From Perkinsela sp. pyNocScin1 (lineage: Eukaryota > Euglenozoa > Kinetoplastea > Prokinetoplastida > Perkinselidae): a stretch of 64,000 nt of DNA. The translations under genes and the position numbers were made by a program. Numbering within the stretch: position 1 is the first letter of the stretch; each line of letters starts with the position of its first letter. The notes beneath the pieces were generated by a model, which worked only from the letters and a program-made list of their open reading frames with translations, was not told where the DNA came from and searched no databases. The stretch spans positions 1,116,001-1,180,000 of the forward strand of contig CAXHTR010000001.1 of the NCBI GenBank assembly GCA_964019655.1, in the 5' to 3' direction. Shown piece by piece: positions 7,825 through 18,585 of the stretch.

Positions 7825-10800
7825 ATGACTGCAGAGCCTGCGCCTCACCATGACCGCCGCCGATGCAACGAGCGAGCAAAGGAATGGACAGCGCATTATA
7901 ATTACCTGCTGAAGAAATTCTTTTACGAGCATGCCTCTGCCCGAAAGCGTCGCGCTGCGGTGAGACAAATGCCGAATCAGAAGCTAGATACCTCAGATCA
8001 TAAGCTCATTGCGCAACGTGCAAAGCTGATTGAGAAAACACTTGAGGGCTGTTTGCAGGCCGAACCACAGGTCAGTGAAAAACTTTCTTTCGGCATCGGA
8101 TTTCTCGCGCTGACTCTGCTTCGTCTGATTCGTCAAGGAGGCATTACAGAAGACAAAGCTCAGGGCCCACAGAAGAAGCATGACAGCTCTAAGGATATTC
8201 ATATGGTGCCAATCCACTTTCAGCGGTCATTTTTCGTTGCGATCTGGTCAGAGGTTCTTATCGACATCCTAAATAGGAAGGAATCGCCTCTGTGGAAACA
8301 GTTCATGCAAGTTCTCAAAGTTCACATTTTCGGAATCGAGCGCTGCGCTGGAGCAGAGCCCATGAGCTTCGATCTCTTGCTCGACCGCATACGAGACAAT
8401 TACCACGCTGATGGCCCTCTTCGGTCGTGTGAGATTTCATCGCTTATATCCATGGGTGCGCCGAGCGACGAGATGCGATCTGAGTTTCAGCGATCACATC
8501 ATAATACAGAAAATTTTGGTCACCTGGTTGTTCGCACGAATGACCGTACGTTTCGTGTTCTTTTCGCTCTGCTCAAGACCTTGAAGCGGAAAGAGGGTGA
8601 TATGAGTGCGCTCAAGCTACTTTTTGTTTTCTTTGAAGCGGAGCTGGTGGCTCGATACACCAAGACAAATATTCTCTCGGAGGAAACACAACAGAACGTC
8701 ATGATACGCTCACGCCTGGCTTTGCTGCATCGCACACTTCTGCAGTCGATGCTCACCTTTGGCCCGCCTCGCCCACCGACAGCCTTGCACACTGCAGTTC
8801 TCGAGCAAGTGAAATCGCTCGGGTTCATCGATCAGGCGTTTTGGAAGCGGAATATCAAGAGCCGCAGGGGGATGCACTTCTGCAAGACCCTGTCAGCGGC
8901 GGAAGTGCAAGTGTGCGTAATGGCAGTCGCTGAGCACCGCGTCACGCGAGAAGAGATATGGTACATCGCCATTGCGCTTCTGAGCCACCACACAAAACCC
9001 GAATTCTTGCGGTCCTTTCTTGACCGTACCCTAGCGCCCATTCTGCGCTCGTATACCGACTGTATTGACGATTCCACCACGCTCGCAGCTGAGCTGCCGC
9101 AAACTGTACTGAAATGCCTCGCAGCAGTACTGCTTCTGAATATTTTGCACCCGAATCGCGGGATCCGGGACGCCTCGTATGACGCTCTGCGGTTCCTATG
9201 CATGGCATACGCCGGTGAAAGTACCCCTGATGAGTCGGAGCACAGAGTACGCTTGTTCGAGTTTATCGGTGCCCGCATTCTCTCCTCCCGCTTCGGCGCA
9301 GCACTGCTCGAGCGAGTGCTCTTCGACGCGTCGATCGACAAAACTGATGTTTTCCCGTCGAGCGCGATGCTCCTCAGCTTGAAGGAAGATACGTGGCGCC
9401 AAATAGTCTGGAAAGCGATTCTACGAAATGATTTTTGTGCGCTGAACTATCTCGCGCAGCACGGAGAGTGGACATTGGACGGTGCGATCTTGGGTGGGCA
9501 CCATGCACCGCCCGTGGATATCTGCACTGTTCTTTTTTCACCCGACGTGCGGTTGCGTATTTTCTACGCGGAGCGGGCTCTTCTCCTTCTCGAGAGCTAT
9601 GCGCACAAGGCTGTACTGAAGGATCAAAGCAGACTTCAAGATCGTGCACACGGAGAGCCGCACCTCGCTTTGACTTCGGGCACGCATCCACACCAAGAGC
9701 TTGACAGGATGCTGGCGTCTCGATTCGGCAGTGAAATTAACGCAGGCGAACTCGTACGTGGAATTTCACAGTCATTTGTGTTCCTATGCGTTACCAGAGA
9801 AGATTGCCGATCGCTACTCAAAACCTTTTTAGATGATCAAGTGAGTGAAGCCGTAGATGAGATCTGTGAAGAGCCGATAGCCGGTCAAATCAAGGGATGC
9901 GTCATACAGATTCTTTTGCAGAGCTATCAGGCACTTGCCGAAAAGTTTCCGTGTGATGCATTCATCAGCCTTTTGATGAAGGTGAGCTTCGAAGTAGACA
10001 GTCAATATGATACGATTCATGAGCCTCAGCAAGCGACAACCTCCCTCAGCCGAGTCAACGCCTTCGGAGCGCTCTGGCCAGTCATGATCCGTGCAGGTAA
10101 GCCATCTCGTGACCTCATAGTTGACCAGGTCGGTCACCACATCATGATGCAGCTTGCGCCGTGTGTACAGGGTGCAGCTCATTCATCAGCTTTAGAGAAA
10201 ACATTCGCAAAGTTGCACACTGCTTCACATGAACCGCAGCTGAGCACTGACGAAGTGAATCGGCGTGGTTTCGTTATTTGGCTGCAGATACTCCGCCTTT
10301 TTCAGCTTGCTGAATTCGCTCGTAGCGAAAAATTGCTGGATGCAATGCGAGCTTCAATTACGCTGATACCAGGCATGCATGGGCTGTTGGGCTTAGTATT
10401 TGCGCGGTGCATACTCCAAAATGGGCTCGAGACAGTCAATTACTGGGCAAAGCAGCTATGCGCCCATGTAATGCCGGTATCATTCATTCTAGCTGCAGCT
10501 TACAGAGGTAATATAGATATAATCAGGCAGCATATTGAACGCATTGGTACAGGAGATACGCACCTCAACACAAGTGATTTGTTCGATCGATTGAAAGTCC
10601 CCGGTGATAGGGAGGAACATTTTACAGTGAGCGATGTGCACAAGGACTTGCACTCCTTTGGGTTCAGCTTTCCTGTCCTAGAGCCAGTTCTAAGCGAAGT
10701 GCATCAGGCAACGAACCCAGCAAGATTCATGTCTGACGAGACACTTACGAGCGTTGTGGCATCGGTCGATGACATCCACTCACCATGGACGCAGAGTGTG

Positions 10801-12057
10801 GCACTGGCTTTTTGCAGTAGTGAGTCGTTTGCGAATTCCATGGTGGGTATTTTCGAGAGGCATTTGGATGCAAATGCACAGGTCGAGCCGTTCGACAAGG
10901 ACCGATATGTGCGTGGCAGCAATGCCATATCGAGGTTCACATGTGTATTGCTTGCTGCTCTGCAAGCATTTTCGAAAAGCGAGATCGAGCTGCAAGCTTG
11001 CCGCGATGAATATTTCCTGGGTGGCTTCACTCAGCCCGCGCACAGCGACCTTCCAGTCTCTCCGCACAATGCTCTCATTAAATCGGCCACCCAATCCTTG
11101 GGCCAAGCAGGTGACTTCGCAATGCAAGCAGTACATCGCATACTTAGCGCTTTGGGAACAAGTATTGAAGCACAGGGCGATAAGCTCTCCGGGCTTGATA
11201 GACCTTTGCAATACACATCCATCCTTAGCATTCTCCAGAGCTCACAGGGCGAGGACCTCACGGCTAAGATCGCCTTGCACCTTCTGCGAGATGAGCCATT
11301 CACACCAGCGAAGCGCGTGCCCAATGCAGAGCTTCCATCAACTGATGTAGGTTCACAGCCACACATGGGATCAGATGAACCTTTGGTCTCCGCCGACTTC
11401 GATGCTGCTGATCAATCCATCGCATCTGCGACTGAGTCAGACGGCATTCCGCCGGAGGCGCTTCTCTCCGCCGTGCTTGAAAACTCATCGAGCGCTGCCT
11501 CATCGCCCGTGGAGCCAAGCTTGAGTGCCAGGGCATCATCGGGATCTGAAAGCGCACGAAGCAGCGCTTCGCGCTCACTCACGTACGAAGTTGGTGCGAT
11601 CCGACAAGCTGTAAGACCCGACGTGCTCAATAGGCTTACAGCTGTCCAGCGGCGAAGCTACCCAAGAGTGGATGCAGTGCCCTACGCCCCCACCAATATG
11701 AGTACATCGAAAATGCAGGCCACGCACGGTCAGACGCCGGGCTCTGCGATTTTGGACCTCCAGGTGAGCCCAGTCGGCCGAGACCTACCTGGACCTAGGG
11801 TGCCGCCCCCGATCGGCGTGCTGCACGATAGTATAGACAGGTCTCGCATGCACCACGTTATAGCGAATCAATCCCGTGAAAGCGCTGCAGATTGCCTCAG
11901 GAGCCCTGTCGATCAGGGGGCAGTCCAGCAGAGCGCACGTGTGCAGGCCGTGGCTCGAACCGATAGAAAGCTGCCGGCTATTGGCAGCCTACCACGCGCA
12001 TCTTTCATGCGCAGCTTTTACAGTAAAATGCGCTCGGGATCAGTCGGGAGTGAGTAA
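7825..12057 (+). CDS. Large protein of unknown function, predicted alpha-helical solenoid with disordered C-terminus
   Basis: 1410 residues from ATG 7825. Residues up to about 1080 are a run of amphipathic helices with many Leu, Ala and short turns, as in HEAT- or TPR-like solenoids, but I see no repeat regular enough to name. The last ~300 residues are rich in Ser, Pro, Ala, Gln and Arg and probably disordered, with a basic end (SFMRSFYSKMRSGSVG). No catalytic motif, signal peptide or membrane span is visible. It lies between the Lys-rich protein and the long kinesin in the same direction. Scaffold roles would be typical for such an architecture but cannot be claimed. Confidence 0.8.
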   Translation: MTAEPAPHHDRRRCNERAKEWTAHYNYLLKKFFYEHASARKRRAAVRQMPNQKLDTSDHKLIAQRAKLIEKTLEGCLQAEPQVSEKLSFGIGFLALTLLRLIRQGGITEDKAQGPQKKHDSSKDIHMVPIHFQRSFFVAIWSEVLIDILNRKESPLWKQFMQVLKVHIFGIERCAGAEPMSFDLLLDRIRDNYHADGPLRSCEISSLISMGAPSDEMRSEFQRSHHNTENFGHLVVRTNDRTFRVLFALLKTLKRKEGDMSALKLLFVFFEAELVARYTKTNILSEETQQNVMIRSRLALLHRTLLQSMLTFGPPRPPTALHTAVLEQVKSLGFIDQAFWKRNIKSRRGMHFCKTLSAAEVQVCVMAVAEHRVTREEIWYIAIALLSHHTKPEFLRSFLDRTLAPILRSYTDCIDDSTTLAAELPQTVLKCLAAVLLLNILHPNRGIRDASYDALRFLCMAYAGESTPDESEHRVRLFEFIGARILSSRFGAALLERVLFDASIDKTDVFPSSAMLLSLKEDTWRQIVWKAILRNDFCALNYLAQHGEWTLDGAILGGHHAPPVDICTVLFSPDVRLRIFYAERALLLLESYAHKAVLKDQSRLQDRAHGEPHLALTSGTHPHQELDRMLASRFGSEINAGELVRGISQSFVFLCVTREDCRSLLKTFLDDQVSEAVDEICEEPIAGQIKGCVIQILLQSYQALAEKFPCDAFISLLMKVSFEVDSQYDTIHEPQQATTSLSRVNAFGALWPVMIRAGKPSRDLIVDQVGHHIMMQLAPCVQGAAHSSALEKTFAKLHTASHEPQLSTDEVNRRGFVIWLQILRLFQLAEFARSEKLLDAMRASITLIPGMHGLLGLVFARCILQNGLETVNYWAKQLCAHVMPVSFILAAAYRGNIDIIRQHIERIGTGDTHLNTSDLFDRLKVPGDREEHFTVSDVHKDLHSFGFSFPVLEPVLSEVHQATNPARFMSDETLTSVVASVDDIHSPWTQSVALAFCSSESFANSMVGIFERHLDANAQVEPFDKDRYVRGSNAISRFTCVLLAALQAFSKSEIELQACRDEYFLGGFTQPAHSDLPVSPHNALIKSATQSLGQAGDFAMQAVHRILSALGTSIEAQGDKLSGLDRPLQYTSILSILQSSQGEDLTAKIALHLLRDEPFTPAKRVPNAELPSTDVGSQPHMGSDEPLVSADFDAADQSIASATESDGIPPEALLSAVLENSSSAASSPVEPSLSARASSGSESARSSASRSLTYEVGAIRQAVRPDVLNRLTAVQRRSYPRVDAVPYAPTNMSTSKMQATHGQTPGSAILDLQVSPVGRDLPGPRVPPPIGVLHDSIDRSRMHHVIANQSRESAADCLRSPVDQGAVQQSARVQAVARTDRKLPAIGSLPRASFMRSFYSKMRSGSVGSE

Positions 12058-12167
12058 CTCCAGGCATGACTGCTCGAGAAGCTTCTGTTTAGCGCCGCAC
12101 AATGCGGACGCATTCGAATGATAAACATCGTATTCCTCATTTATTTTGTTAGTATTCTGGAAATACA

Positions 12168-15100
12168 ATGATAGCTGAAGATTCCGCAGATTATGCCCCC
12201 AGTGCAGTCAAAGTGTATGTTCGCGTTCGGCCCTTTATCGATCGCGAAATTTCCCTGGGCGAGACAGAGCCCATCGTCACGCCGTACAACGACTCCGAGC
12301 AGAGCATTAAGGTCCTCGACCCGAACTCTGGCTACAAGCCGCGCGATGTGTGCAGCTTCGATGCAGCCTGGTTCTCGATTCCAGAGCAAAAAAGCTTCCC
12401 TTTTGTCTCTCAGGACGATATCTACGACATGACTGGCGAGATCGCGTGCGAGAATGTGCTCGCGGGCTACAACTCGTGCATTTTCGCGTATGGCCAGACT
12501 GGGAGTGGTAAGACGTACACAATGATGGGTGACATCATGAACGCCTCGCAGCGGGGCATCATTCCCCGCGTGTGCGAGGCGCTGCTGGGCGGGTGTGCAA
12601 AGAGCAAGGGCGCCCTCGCACTCCAGTGCACATACTATGAGATATACAACGAGCGTGTCATGGACCTCCTCGACGGCTCAGCCCGCGACGAGCTGCGCGT
12701 GCGAAACGACCCGCTTCTCGGGCCGTACGTCGAGGGCCTTTCGATCCATCCCATCCGCCAGGAGCGCGACGTCATGCGCCTCCTCCAGATCGGCAACAAG
12801 GAGCGCCACACCGCGCTCACAAAGATGAACAAGCAGAGTAGCCGTAGCCACGCCGTGCTCACGCTCCAGCTCACAAAGCGAGACTGCCGCCACAAGGTCT
12901 TTGCGAAGATCAACCTCGTCGACCTGGCTGGCTCCGAGCGGACCTCGGTCAGCGAAGTCGAGGGCACGCAGTTCAAAGAGGCCACGAAAATAAATCTGAG
13001 TCTCACGACGCTTGGGCGTGTCATCGACGCGCTCGCAGACCAGGCGAACGGCAACGCGACTGTCATGCCGCCGTACCGCGAGTCACTTCTCACGTGGCTC
13101 CTCTCAGACTCGCTCGGCGGCAACAGCAAGACGTGTATGATCGCGACAGTTTCGCCCGCCGCTGTGAATTTCGATGAGACGCTGAACACCCTGCGCTACG
13201 CCTCGCGCGCGAGAGAAATTATAAATATCTGCGTGACCAACGACGACCCCTACGAGAAGCGCATTAAAGAGCTCACCATGCTCGTCGAGCATCTCCGGAA
13301 GCAGCTCGCCGCGCAGAACGCACGGACCTCGCAGGGGCGCGCCTCGACAGAGAGCAACGCCGAGCCCATTGACGAGAAGTCTGCCAAGCACTATCAGGAC
13401 GTCATCAGTCGGCTGCACCAGCAGGTGAACCGGCTGTCAGAGGACAACGCGCAGCTCGAGAAGCAGCTCCAGGACGAGCGGTCCGCCCACGAGTTCACCA
13501 TACAGGCGAAGCAGGCTGAGCACACCACGCTGCTCAAAGAGATCAAGTTCCTCCGATCGACGCCGGAGGGCGAAGTGGCGGCGCTGAAGAAAGGCGTCAA
13601 GGGCATCGACCTCACGCCCCTGACAGCGAGGCGCTCGCACCAGCCGTCTGCTGAGCCGTCTGGCCGCAGCTCTGTCTCGGCTCGGACGTCGCTCTCTCGG
13701 TACGAAATGCCTATTCGGCAGCCGCGGGAGCGCCCGCTGCCCCACTCGCCAGAGTACATGGAGCGGCTCCTCGAGCGGTACACGCGCGAGGTCGCCAAGG
13801 CCCACAAAGAGTACATCGCGAAAGCTAACGAGTTCATAGAGATGCAATCGTGCCGCATCACAAAGATTGTGAATAGCCGCCCCATACCCCGTCCAGCGCA
13901 AAAGCCGCGAACCTCGCCGAAGCGGGTGCTCGCGCTCGTTCAGGTCGGCCACGCTTCTGTGGACCCACATGAGTCAAAGGAGCTCCGAGAGACCTTGGAA
14001 GCAATGCACACCCTGAAAGACGAGCACGCGCAGGCGCTCGAAGCGATGTCAGTGAGTCACAGCGAAGCCATTAGCGAACTCCAGAAGCAGCTGATAGCAG
14101 CGAAAGAGGCACATAAGGCCTCCACGCAGTCACTCAACACGGAGAACGACAAAACCATTGCGTCGCTGCAGGCGTGTGCCGAGTCTGAAAGGGCTGAGAT
14201 GGCCGACGCCCACGCTAGCGAGATAGCAGAGCTGAAGCGCGCACACGACAGTGCCCTCGAGGACATGCGGCAGGCAGCCGCCCGAGAGGTTGATGGGCTG
14301 AAAGCAGCGCACAAAGCAGCACGGGATAATTTTGCGACGCAGCAGGTCGACAGCATGCAGCGTGTCGCTGATGCGCACGAGGAGGCGATGCAGCTACTCC
14401 GCGCTGATCTTGAAGTACAGCTAAAGGCACAGGTCGATGCGGGTGCGGCAGAGCTGGACAGAGTCAATGCAGAGTGGCAGGAAAAGCTCGAATCCCTCGC
14501 GCAGGGGCACGCAAGCACCATCGCAGAGATCACTGAGTCACACGCGCTAGTCTTGAGCAGCCAAGAGACATCACAGGGCCAGCTCGTCCTCGCCAACGAA
14601 GCGATGCGCAAGGCGCTTGACGCAGAGCAGGAGAAGCAGCGCCAGCTAGCGAGCCAAATCGAAGCGCTCGAGAAAAAGCACGCTGCTGTCCTCGAGGCGC
14701 GAAGCTGTGCCTACGAGGCTGAGCTGGATGCATTGGCAGAGACGCACAAGCAAGCACTCGCAGAGCTGCACGCGCGTATGGACGAAGTTTCGACTGCCCT
14801 GGCTACTGCCAAGGCGGAGATCGCGATGAATGCCAGCACGCACGCGTCAGCTGCGAGCGCTGTCGCCGAAGAAATGGCAACGCTCCAGGCGCAGCACAAC
14901 GCAACTGTCCAGGCCATGCAAGCGGAGAAGACACATGCTCTTGAGCAGGCGCGTGCTGCGCAGTCGGATGAAGTGGAAGTCACACGCAGCAAGGCTGAAC
15001 GAGAGAAGAAGAATCTCATTGATAAGCACAGCCGAGCGATCGAGTCCCAGAAGGAAGAATTCGAAAGTATTCTCGAGAATGCCCGACAAGAGCACGCGAA

Positions 15101-16529
15101 AGCGCTCGAGAACACAGTAAAGGAATACAAAGAGGCGATCGATGAGCTTAGGTCTGAGTCTGCTCGGGCAATCGCAGTTCTGAAAGAGGCCCATGCGGAA
15201 GATACCGCAGATCTCCACGCGCATTACGCGACAGAGATGGACCGGGTCAGAAATGACTGCAAGACGCGCGAGGGCGCGAGTGAGTCTGCGCACCTCGACG
15301 CTATACAGCAGATGCGCGAGGCGTTCGCCGCTGAGAAAGCTACGCTCATAGAGGGCCACAAAGGTGAATTTTCTTCTCTGAAGGAAAGCGCTGCGTGCGA
15401 AGCGAGAGAGCAGGCGGCTGCGTTTGATGTAAAGCTGGAAGAAGTTGAACGTGCGCACGAGAAAGCGCTTGCAGCAGTCCAGCAAGACTGTGACGCGGAG
15501 ATCGCACACATGAGAGAGAAACACGAGGTGGCGATCGGCTCGCTTGCGGATGAAGAAAAGGCGACGCTCAGTAACATGCAGGCCGCGATGGACGACCAGC
15601 GAAGGGCGCTGGAGGAGAAATGCATGAGTGACATGGCCCAGGCCGAAGCAGACCGGGACGCCCTGGAGGATCGCCTCACGAAGGAACGGGAAACCGCGCT
15701 TGCCGATCTCGAGTCGAACTACGACATTCGCTTGAATACACTCCATACTGCCTCGGAAGAAGCACTCGTGCACTGTATGCACGTGAAGGACTGTGCGAAC
15801 GCAACCCTGATGGAAAAGAGCGCTGCCTCTATTTTCGCTTTTGAAAAAATCGCCAGGGACACGCTCCAAGCGCTCGAGGCATCGCTTGCAGAATCCGAAG
15901 CGCTCACAGGCGAGAAGGCGAAGCTGCAGAGCGATCTCAGTTCAACAGCAGGGGATCTCGAGGCGACGAGAACGCAGCGCGACGCGGACTTTGCGACGCT
16001 GCGCAGCACGCTCAGCCGATATGATGCGCTCCTCCGCGGGTCGTATGACCTCATCGCGAAGTGGCATGCCAAGAAGTCTCGCCTCGCATCAGAGGAGCTC
16101 ACTGCGGCGTACGCACAGCAGCTCGCGGCAGAGCGCCAGGCCCACGCCGAAACCATCGCAGCAATCGAAGAGTCGAATGCCGACGACCGTCGCGCTACCC
16201 TGAAGAGCCACATGGACGCGCTCCGGAGCGCAGATGAGGGGTTCCGGGCCATCGAGGAGCTGCACACTGTCGAGCAGGCCGCCCGGGACCGCATCGGCCG
16301 CGAGGCTGTCGAGTCGCTGCAGCGCATCTACGCGCTCGAAAAGAAGGCGCTCCAGGCGCAGTTCGTGCGGTACGAGCGCATCATCGGCGCACTGGAGTCC
16401 GCGAGCGAGGTCGCGTCCGACTCGGCGAAGAAGCAGCAGGAGCAGATACGGAAGCTCGAGTCGTCCATTGCGCTCTATAAAGTCCTGCAGCTCGAGGGCG
16501 AGCTTGGCATGCAGTCAGGGATCATTTGA
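12168..16529 (+). CDS. Kinesin with N-terminal motor (kinesin-3-like) and very long coiled-coil tail
   Basis: 1453 residues. The motor occupies about residues 10-360: VKVYVRVRPF at the start, P-loop GQTGSGKTYTMMG at about 108-120, switch I KQSSRSH near 222-228, switch II DLAGSER near 250, and YRESLLTWLLSDSLGGNSKT near 305. The neck following the motor (IINICVTNDDPYEKRIKEL) resembles kinesin-3 necks. No FHA, PH or other cargo domain is seen. From about 365 to the end the chain is coiled coil with a short Ser/Pro/Arg break near 490-540. From about 600 the tail repeats short units in which a His sits in an AH or EH pair followed by AL or AI, spaced about 12-16 residues. The DNA is visibly G+C-rich, with long open antisense frames that are artefacts. 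Confidence 0.95.
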   Translation: MIAEDSADYAPSAVKVYVRVRPFIDREISLGETEPIVTPYNDSEQSIKVLDPNSGYKPRDVCSFDAAWFSIPEQKSFPFVSQDDIYDMTGEIACENVLAGYNSCIFAYGQTGSGKTYTMMGDIMNASQRGIIPRVCEALLGGCAKSKGALALQCTYYEIYNERVMDLLDGSARDELRVRNDPLLGPYVEGLSIHPIRQERDVMRLLQIGNKERHTALTKMNKQSSRSHAVLTLQLTKRDCRHKVFAKINLVDLAGSERTSVSEVEGTQFKEATKINLSLTTLGRVIDALADQANGNATVMPPYRESLLTWLLSDSLGGNSKTCMIATVSPAAVNFDETLNTLRYASRAREIINICVTNDDPYEKRIKELTMLVEHLRKQLAAQNARTSQGRASTESNAEPIDEKSAKHYQDVISRLHQQVNRLSEDNAQLEKQLQDERSAHEFTIQAKQAEHTTLLKEIKFLRSTPEGEVAALKKGVKGIDLTPLTARRSHQPSAEPSGRSSVSARTSLSRYEMPIRQPRERPLPHSPEYMERLLERYTREVAKAHKEYIAKANEFIEMQSCRITKIVNSRPIPRPAQKPRTSPKRVLALVQVGHASVDPHESKELRETLEAMHTLKDEHAQALEAMSVSHSEAISELQKQLIAAKEAHKASTQSLNTENDKTIASLQACAESERAEMADAHASEIAELKRAHDSALEDMRQAAAREVDGLKAAHKAARDNFATQQVDSMQRVADAHEEAMQLLRADLEVQLKAQVDAGAAELDRVNAEWQEKLESLAQGHASTIAEITESHALVLSSQETSQGQLVLANEAMRKALDAEQEKQRQLASQIEALEKKHAAVLEARSCAYEAELDALAETHKQALAELHARMDEVSTALATAKAEIAMNASTHASAASAVAEEMATLQAQHNATVQAMQAEKTHALEQARAAQSDEVEVTRSKAEREKKNLIDKHSRAIESQKEEFESILENARQEHAKALENTVKEYKEAIDELRSESARAIAVLKEAHAEDTADLHAHYATEMDRVRNDCKTREGASESAHLDAIQQMREAFAAEKATLIEGHKGEFSSLKESAACEAREQAAAFDVKLEEVERAHEKALAAVQQDCDAEIAHMREKHEVAIGSLADEEKATLSNMQAAMDDQRRALEEKCMSDMAQAEADRDALEDRLTKERETALADLESNYDIRLNTLHTASEEALVHCMHVKDCANATLMEKSAASIFAFEKIARDTLQALEASLAESEALTGEKAKLQSDLSSTAGDLEATRTQRDADFATLRSTLSRYDALLRGSYDLIAKWHAKKSRLASEELTAAYAQQLAAERQAHAETIAAIEESNADDRRATLKSHMDALRSADEGFRAIEELHTVEQAARDRIGREAVESLQRIYALEKKALQAQFVRYERIIGALESASEVASDSAKKQQEQIRKLESSIALYKVLQLEGELGMQSGII

Positions 16530-17131
16530 GCCTCCTTTCACAGGCGAGATGCCCGCATTGCTATTTGAACCACCGAAAATTTTTTTATTTCGCGCATAGC
16601 TATTGAGGTGCACCACTTGTAATTTGAAATTCTGTCCGGGTGTACAATTTATTGATTAGAGGGTTTCTTACTTTGTTTCCCGAGGATAGTTTTTCCAATC
16701 ATTACGAATGTTCTTCTAAAGTTGCACCATAGATGATGCCACATTTTCGCCCAGCCCTTTTCCTATATGATGAAAACTATATCTCAGCTCACTTTGAGAC
16801 ACATGAAAATAGGGATTCCTATTAAGGCTGACTCACTGTCTAGGCACCAGTGTAGAAACGAAACACTCCATACCAGCGTGAGAGAAATTCTTGCTGGAGC
16901 TTCACGGGGCTAGTCAATCTCACCAAAGTCCCGATATATTAGGGCCCTTCTTGCCCCAACGCAGCCAAAGATAAGTCTGAAATCCACTCAGCAAATTATT
17001 TGACACAAGAACTTAAAAAAATCCCACTCCTCAACATGTTCTTTTGTAATTCGTGGTCATGCGCTGATGGGCTAAATCTGCTAATCTTTCGAGCTGATTA
17101 CGTATGACCTTCCTACCCTTTTTCTACTGCA
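16530..17131 (+). other. Intergenic, no gene seen
   Basis: About 600 bp between the kinesin and the first LRR gene. It is A+T-richer than the flanks and has stops in all frames. A pyrimidine run directly precedes ATG 17132, but the nearest AG is about 40 bp upstream near 17091. No repeat or RNA gene was recognised. Confidence 0.5.
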
Positions 17132-17803
17132 ATGCTTCTACTCCCCTTCATTGCGCTCGCCACGCTGCACCGGCACGAGGTCTCCTGCGTGACTTTCAAA
17201 AGGCCCCATATTGACTTGCAGTACGAGTGCATGCGCAAGCTCCTTGGGCTGCACGAGTACAACAACGAGACACGGTGCCTCATGGAATGGAAGCTCATCT
17301 GGCAGCGCGCGAGCGCTGGGGACCCGTGCAGCTGGAGCGGTGTGTCGTGCCGTAAGACGAAGAAAATGGGCCAGCTCGAGTGGAAAAACTTCTACTCCCT
17401 CCCCGAGCTCGACTTCCTGTGGTTCCCGAACACGCTCACCAGCATTTGTATCGAGAGGCAGCGCTCGACCGGAATTGTGTGCATGCGTATGCTCCCGCAG
17501 GAGCTCATGGAGCTCACGCTCGAGGAGTGTGGGCTTACTTGCACGGTCGATCTGACCGTGCTCCCGCCGCGGCTGCGTCTCCTCAAACTCCGGAACAACG
17601 AAATCTGCGGGACTTTGTATCTGAACGAGCTACCGAAGGTCATAGAGCTCATCGACATGCGTGGAAACAAGCTCAGCGTGGCGATCGTCACAAATGGAAA
17701 GCTTCCACCAAAGCTCCAGAAGGCCGAGTTGACGAAGAAGAAGCCACGGGTTCAAGTCATATGCACCGATGCAGAGACAGTCAGCGAGAAAATTGCGTAC
17801 TGA
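17132..17803 (+). CDS. Short secreted-type LRR protein, family member A
   Basis: 223 residues. A hydrophobic N-terminus (MLLLPFIALATLH) may be a signal peptide. The cap motif DPCSWSGVSC followed by GQLEW is the family's WxGxxC element, similar to plant-type LRR N-terminal caps. Then come LDFLWFP, RMLPQEL and about three LRRs of 22-23 residues with Leu-Pro at the start (TVLPPRLRLLKLRNNEICG). The C-terminus (LPPKLQKAEL, then a basic segment) matches the paralogues, but the D-x-R-I tail is weak here. Such LRR domains usually bind proteins; partner and site are unknown. The gene is one of two LRR genes that close the first plus-strand unit. Confidence 0.85.
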   Translation: MLLLPFIALATLHRHEVSCVTFKRPHIDLQYECMRKLLGLHEYNNETRCLMEWKLIWQRASAGDPCSWSGVSCRKTKKMGQLEWKNFYSLPELDFLWFPNTLTSICIERQRSTGIVCMRMLPQELMELTLEECGLTCTVDLTVLPPRLRLLKLRNNEICGTLYLNELPKVIELIDMRGNKLSVAIVTNGKLPPKLQKAELTKKKPRVQVICTDAETVSEKIAY

Positions 17804-17892
17804 TCGATCGGTGAGTAGCCCGAGTGTGAAGTAAAAATTTTGGTTTATGTGCCATTATTTTATTTATTATTCGATTTGCTGCTTTTCAAATA

Positions 17893-18585
17893 ATGCTTCT
17901 TGATTTTCTCGTGTTAGGCCGCGAGGTTGAACAATCAGCGGATAATCATGCCTTTCAAGAGAATCTAATGAAGCAAATGATAGCCCTTTATGACGAGCCA
18001 GTGGAAGAGCTACGAATGATGAACCTCATCGGCGATGGACCAGACCCGGCGAGTGTATGCGAATGGTTGGGCGTTCGATGCATAGGCGGCATAGTGCGGG
18101 CCATTGACTGGGGCACACGGTTTTATTACGCACACAACATGCCTTGCGAGGTTCATGTGATCATTTTGTCTTGGATTCCGCCGCACGTGGAGAGTATTAT
18201 GCTGTACGGCATAGAGAGTGTTGAGGAGTTTCGCACGCATCTCCTCCCGCGGGAAATGCAATTCTTCATTGCCGAGCACTGTAAAATATTCGGGCAAGTG
18301 CGCTTCGATGCGCTTCCCGAGCCTATCTTGCGGCTCAACCTCTTTGCCAATGCGCTTACAGGTACAGTATCGTTGCACCAGCTTCCGCCGAACATTCAGG
18401 AAATAGCACTTGCGAAGAATCACCTCGAATTTCTCTTCGTCGACAACGCAAAGCTTCCGGAAAGCCTACAGAAGGCCTCGTTTCTCCACCAAAGAACCGC
18501 TTTCACTTATTCTGTGGCAGGTGACGAAGCAATAGACCCACGCATACATGCTTCGCAGTCAATGTTTGGCTGGATCGGTGTCTAG
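17893..18585 (+). CDS. Short LRR protein, family member B
   Basis: 230 residues. The N-terminus (MLLDFLVLGREVEQS) is only weakly hydrophobic. The cap reads VCEWLGVRC followed by VRAIDW; next are ILSWIPPHVE, HLLPREMQ, then LRRs (ALPEPILRLNLFANALTG and QLPPNIQEIALAKN). The end has the family tail: DNAKLPESLQKASF followed by DEAIDPRI. It lies 90 bp after member A in the same direction and is the last plus-strand gene before the convergent switch. Sequence divergence from A is large, so this is an old duplicate rather than a recent tandem copy. Confidence 0.85.
   Translation: MLLDFLVLGREVEQSADNHAFQENLMKQMIALYDEPVEELRMMNLIGDGPDPASVCEWLGVRCIGGIVRAIDWGTRFYYAHNMPCEVHVIILSWIPPHVESIMLYGIESVEEFRTHLLPREMQFFIAEHCKIFGQVRFDALPEPILRLNLFANALTGTVSLHQLPPNIQEIALAKNHLEFLFVDNAKLPESLQKASFLHQRTAFTYSVAGDEAIDPRIHASQSMFGWIGV

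Noticed and set aside
14847-15869. 340-codon antisense frame in the kinesin tail
   Set aside because: Produced by the G+C-rich, Ala/Glu-repeating coiled-coil codons; the sense strand is certain.
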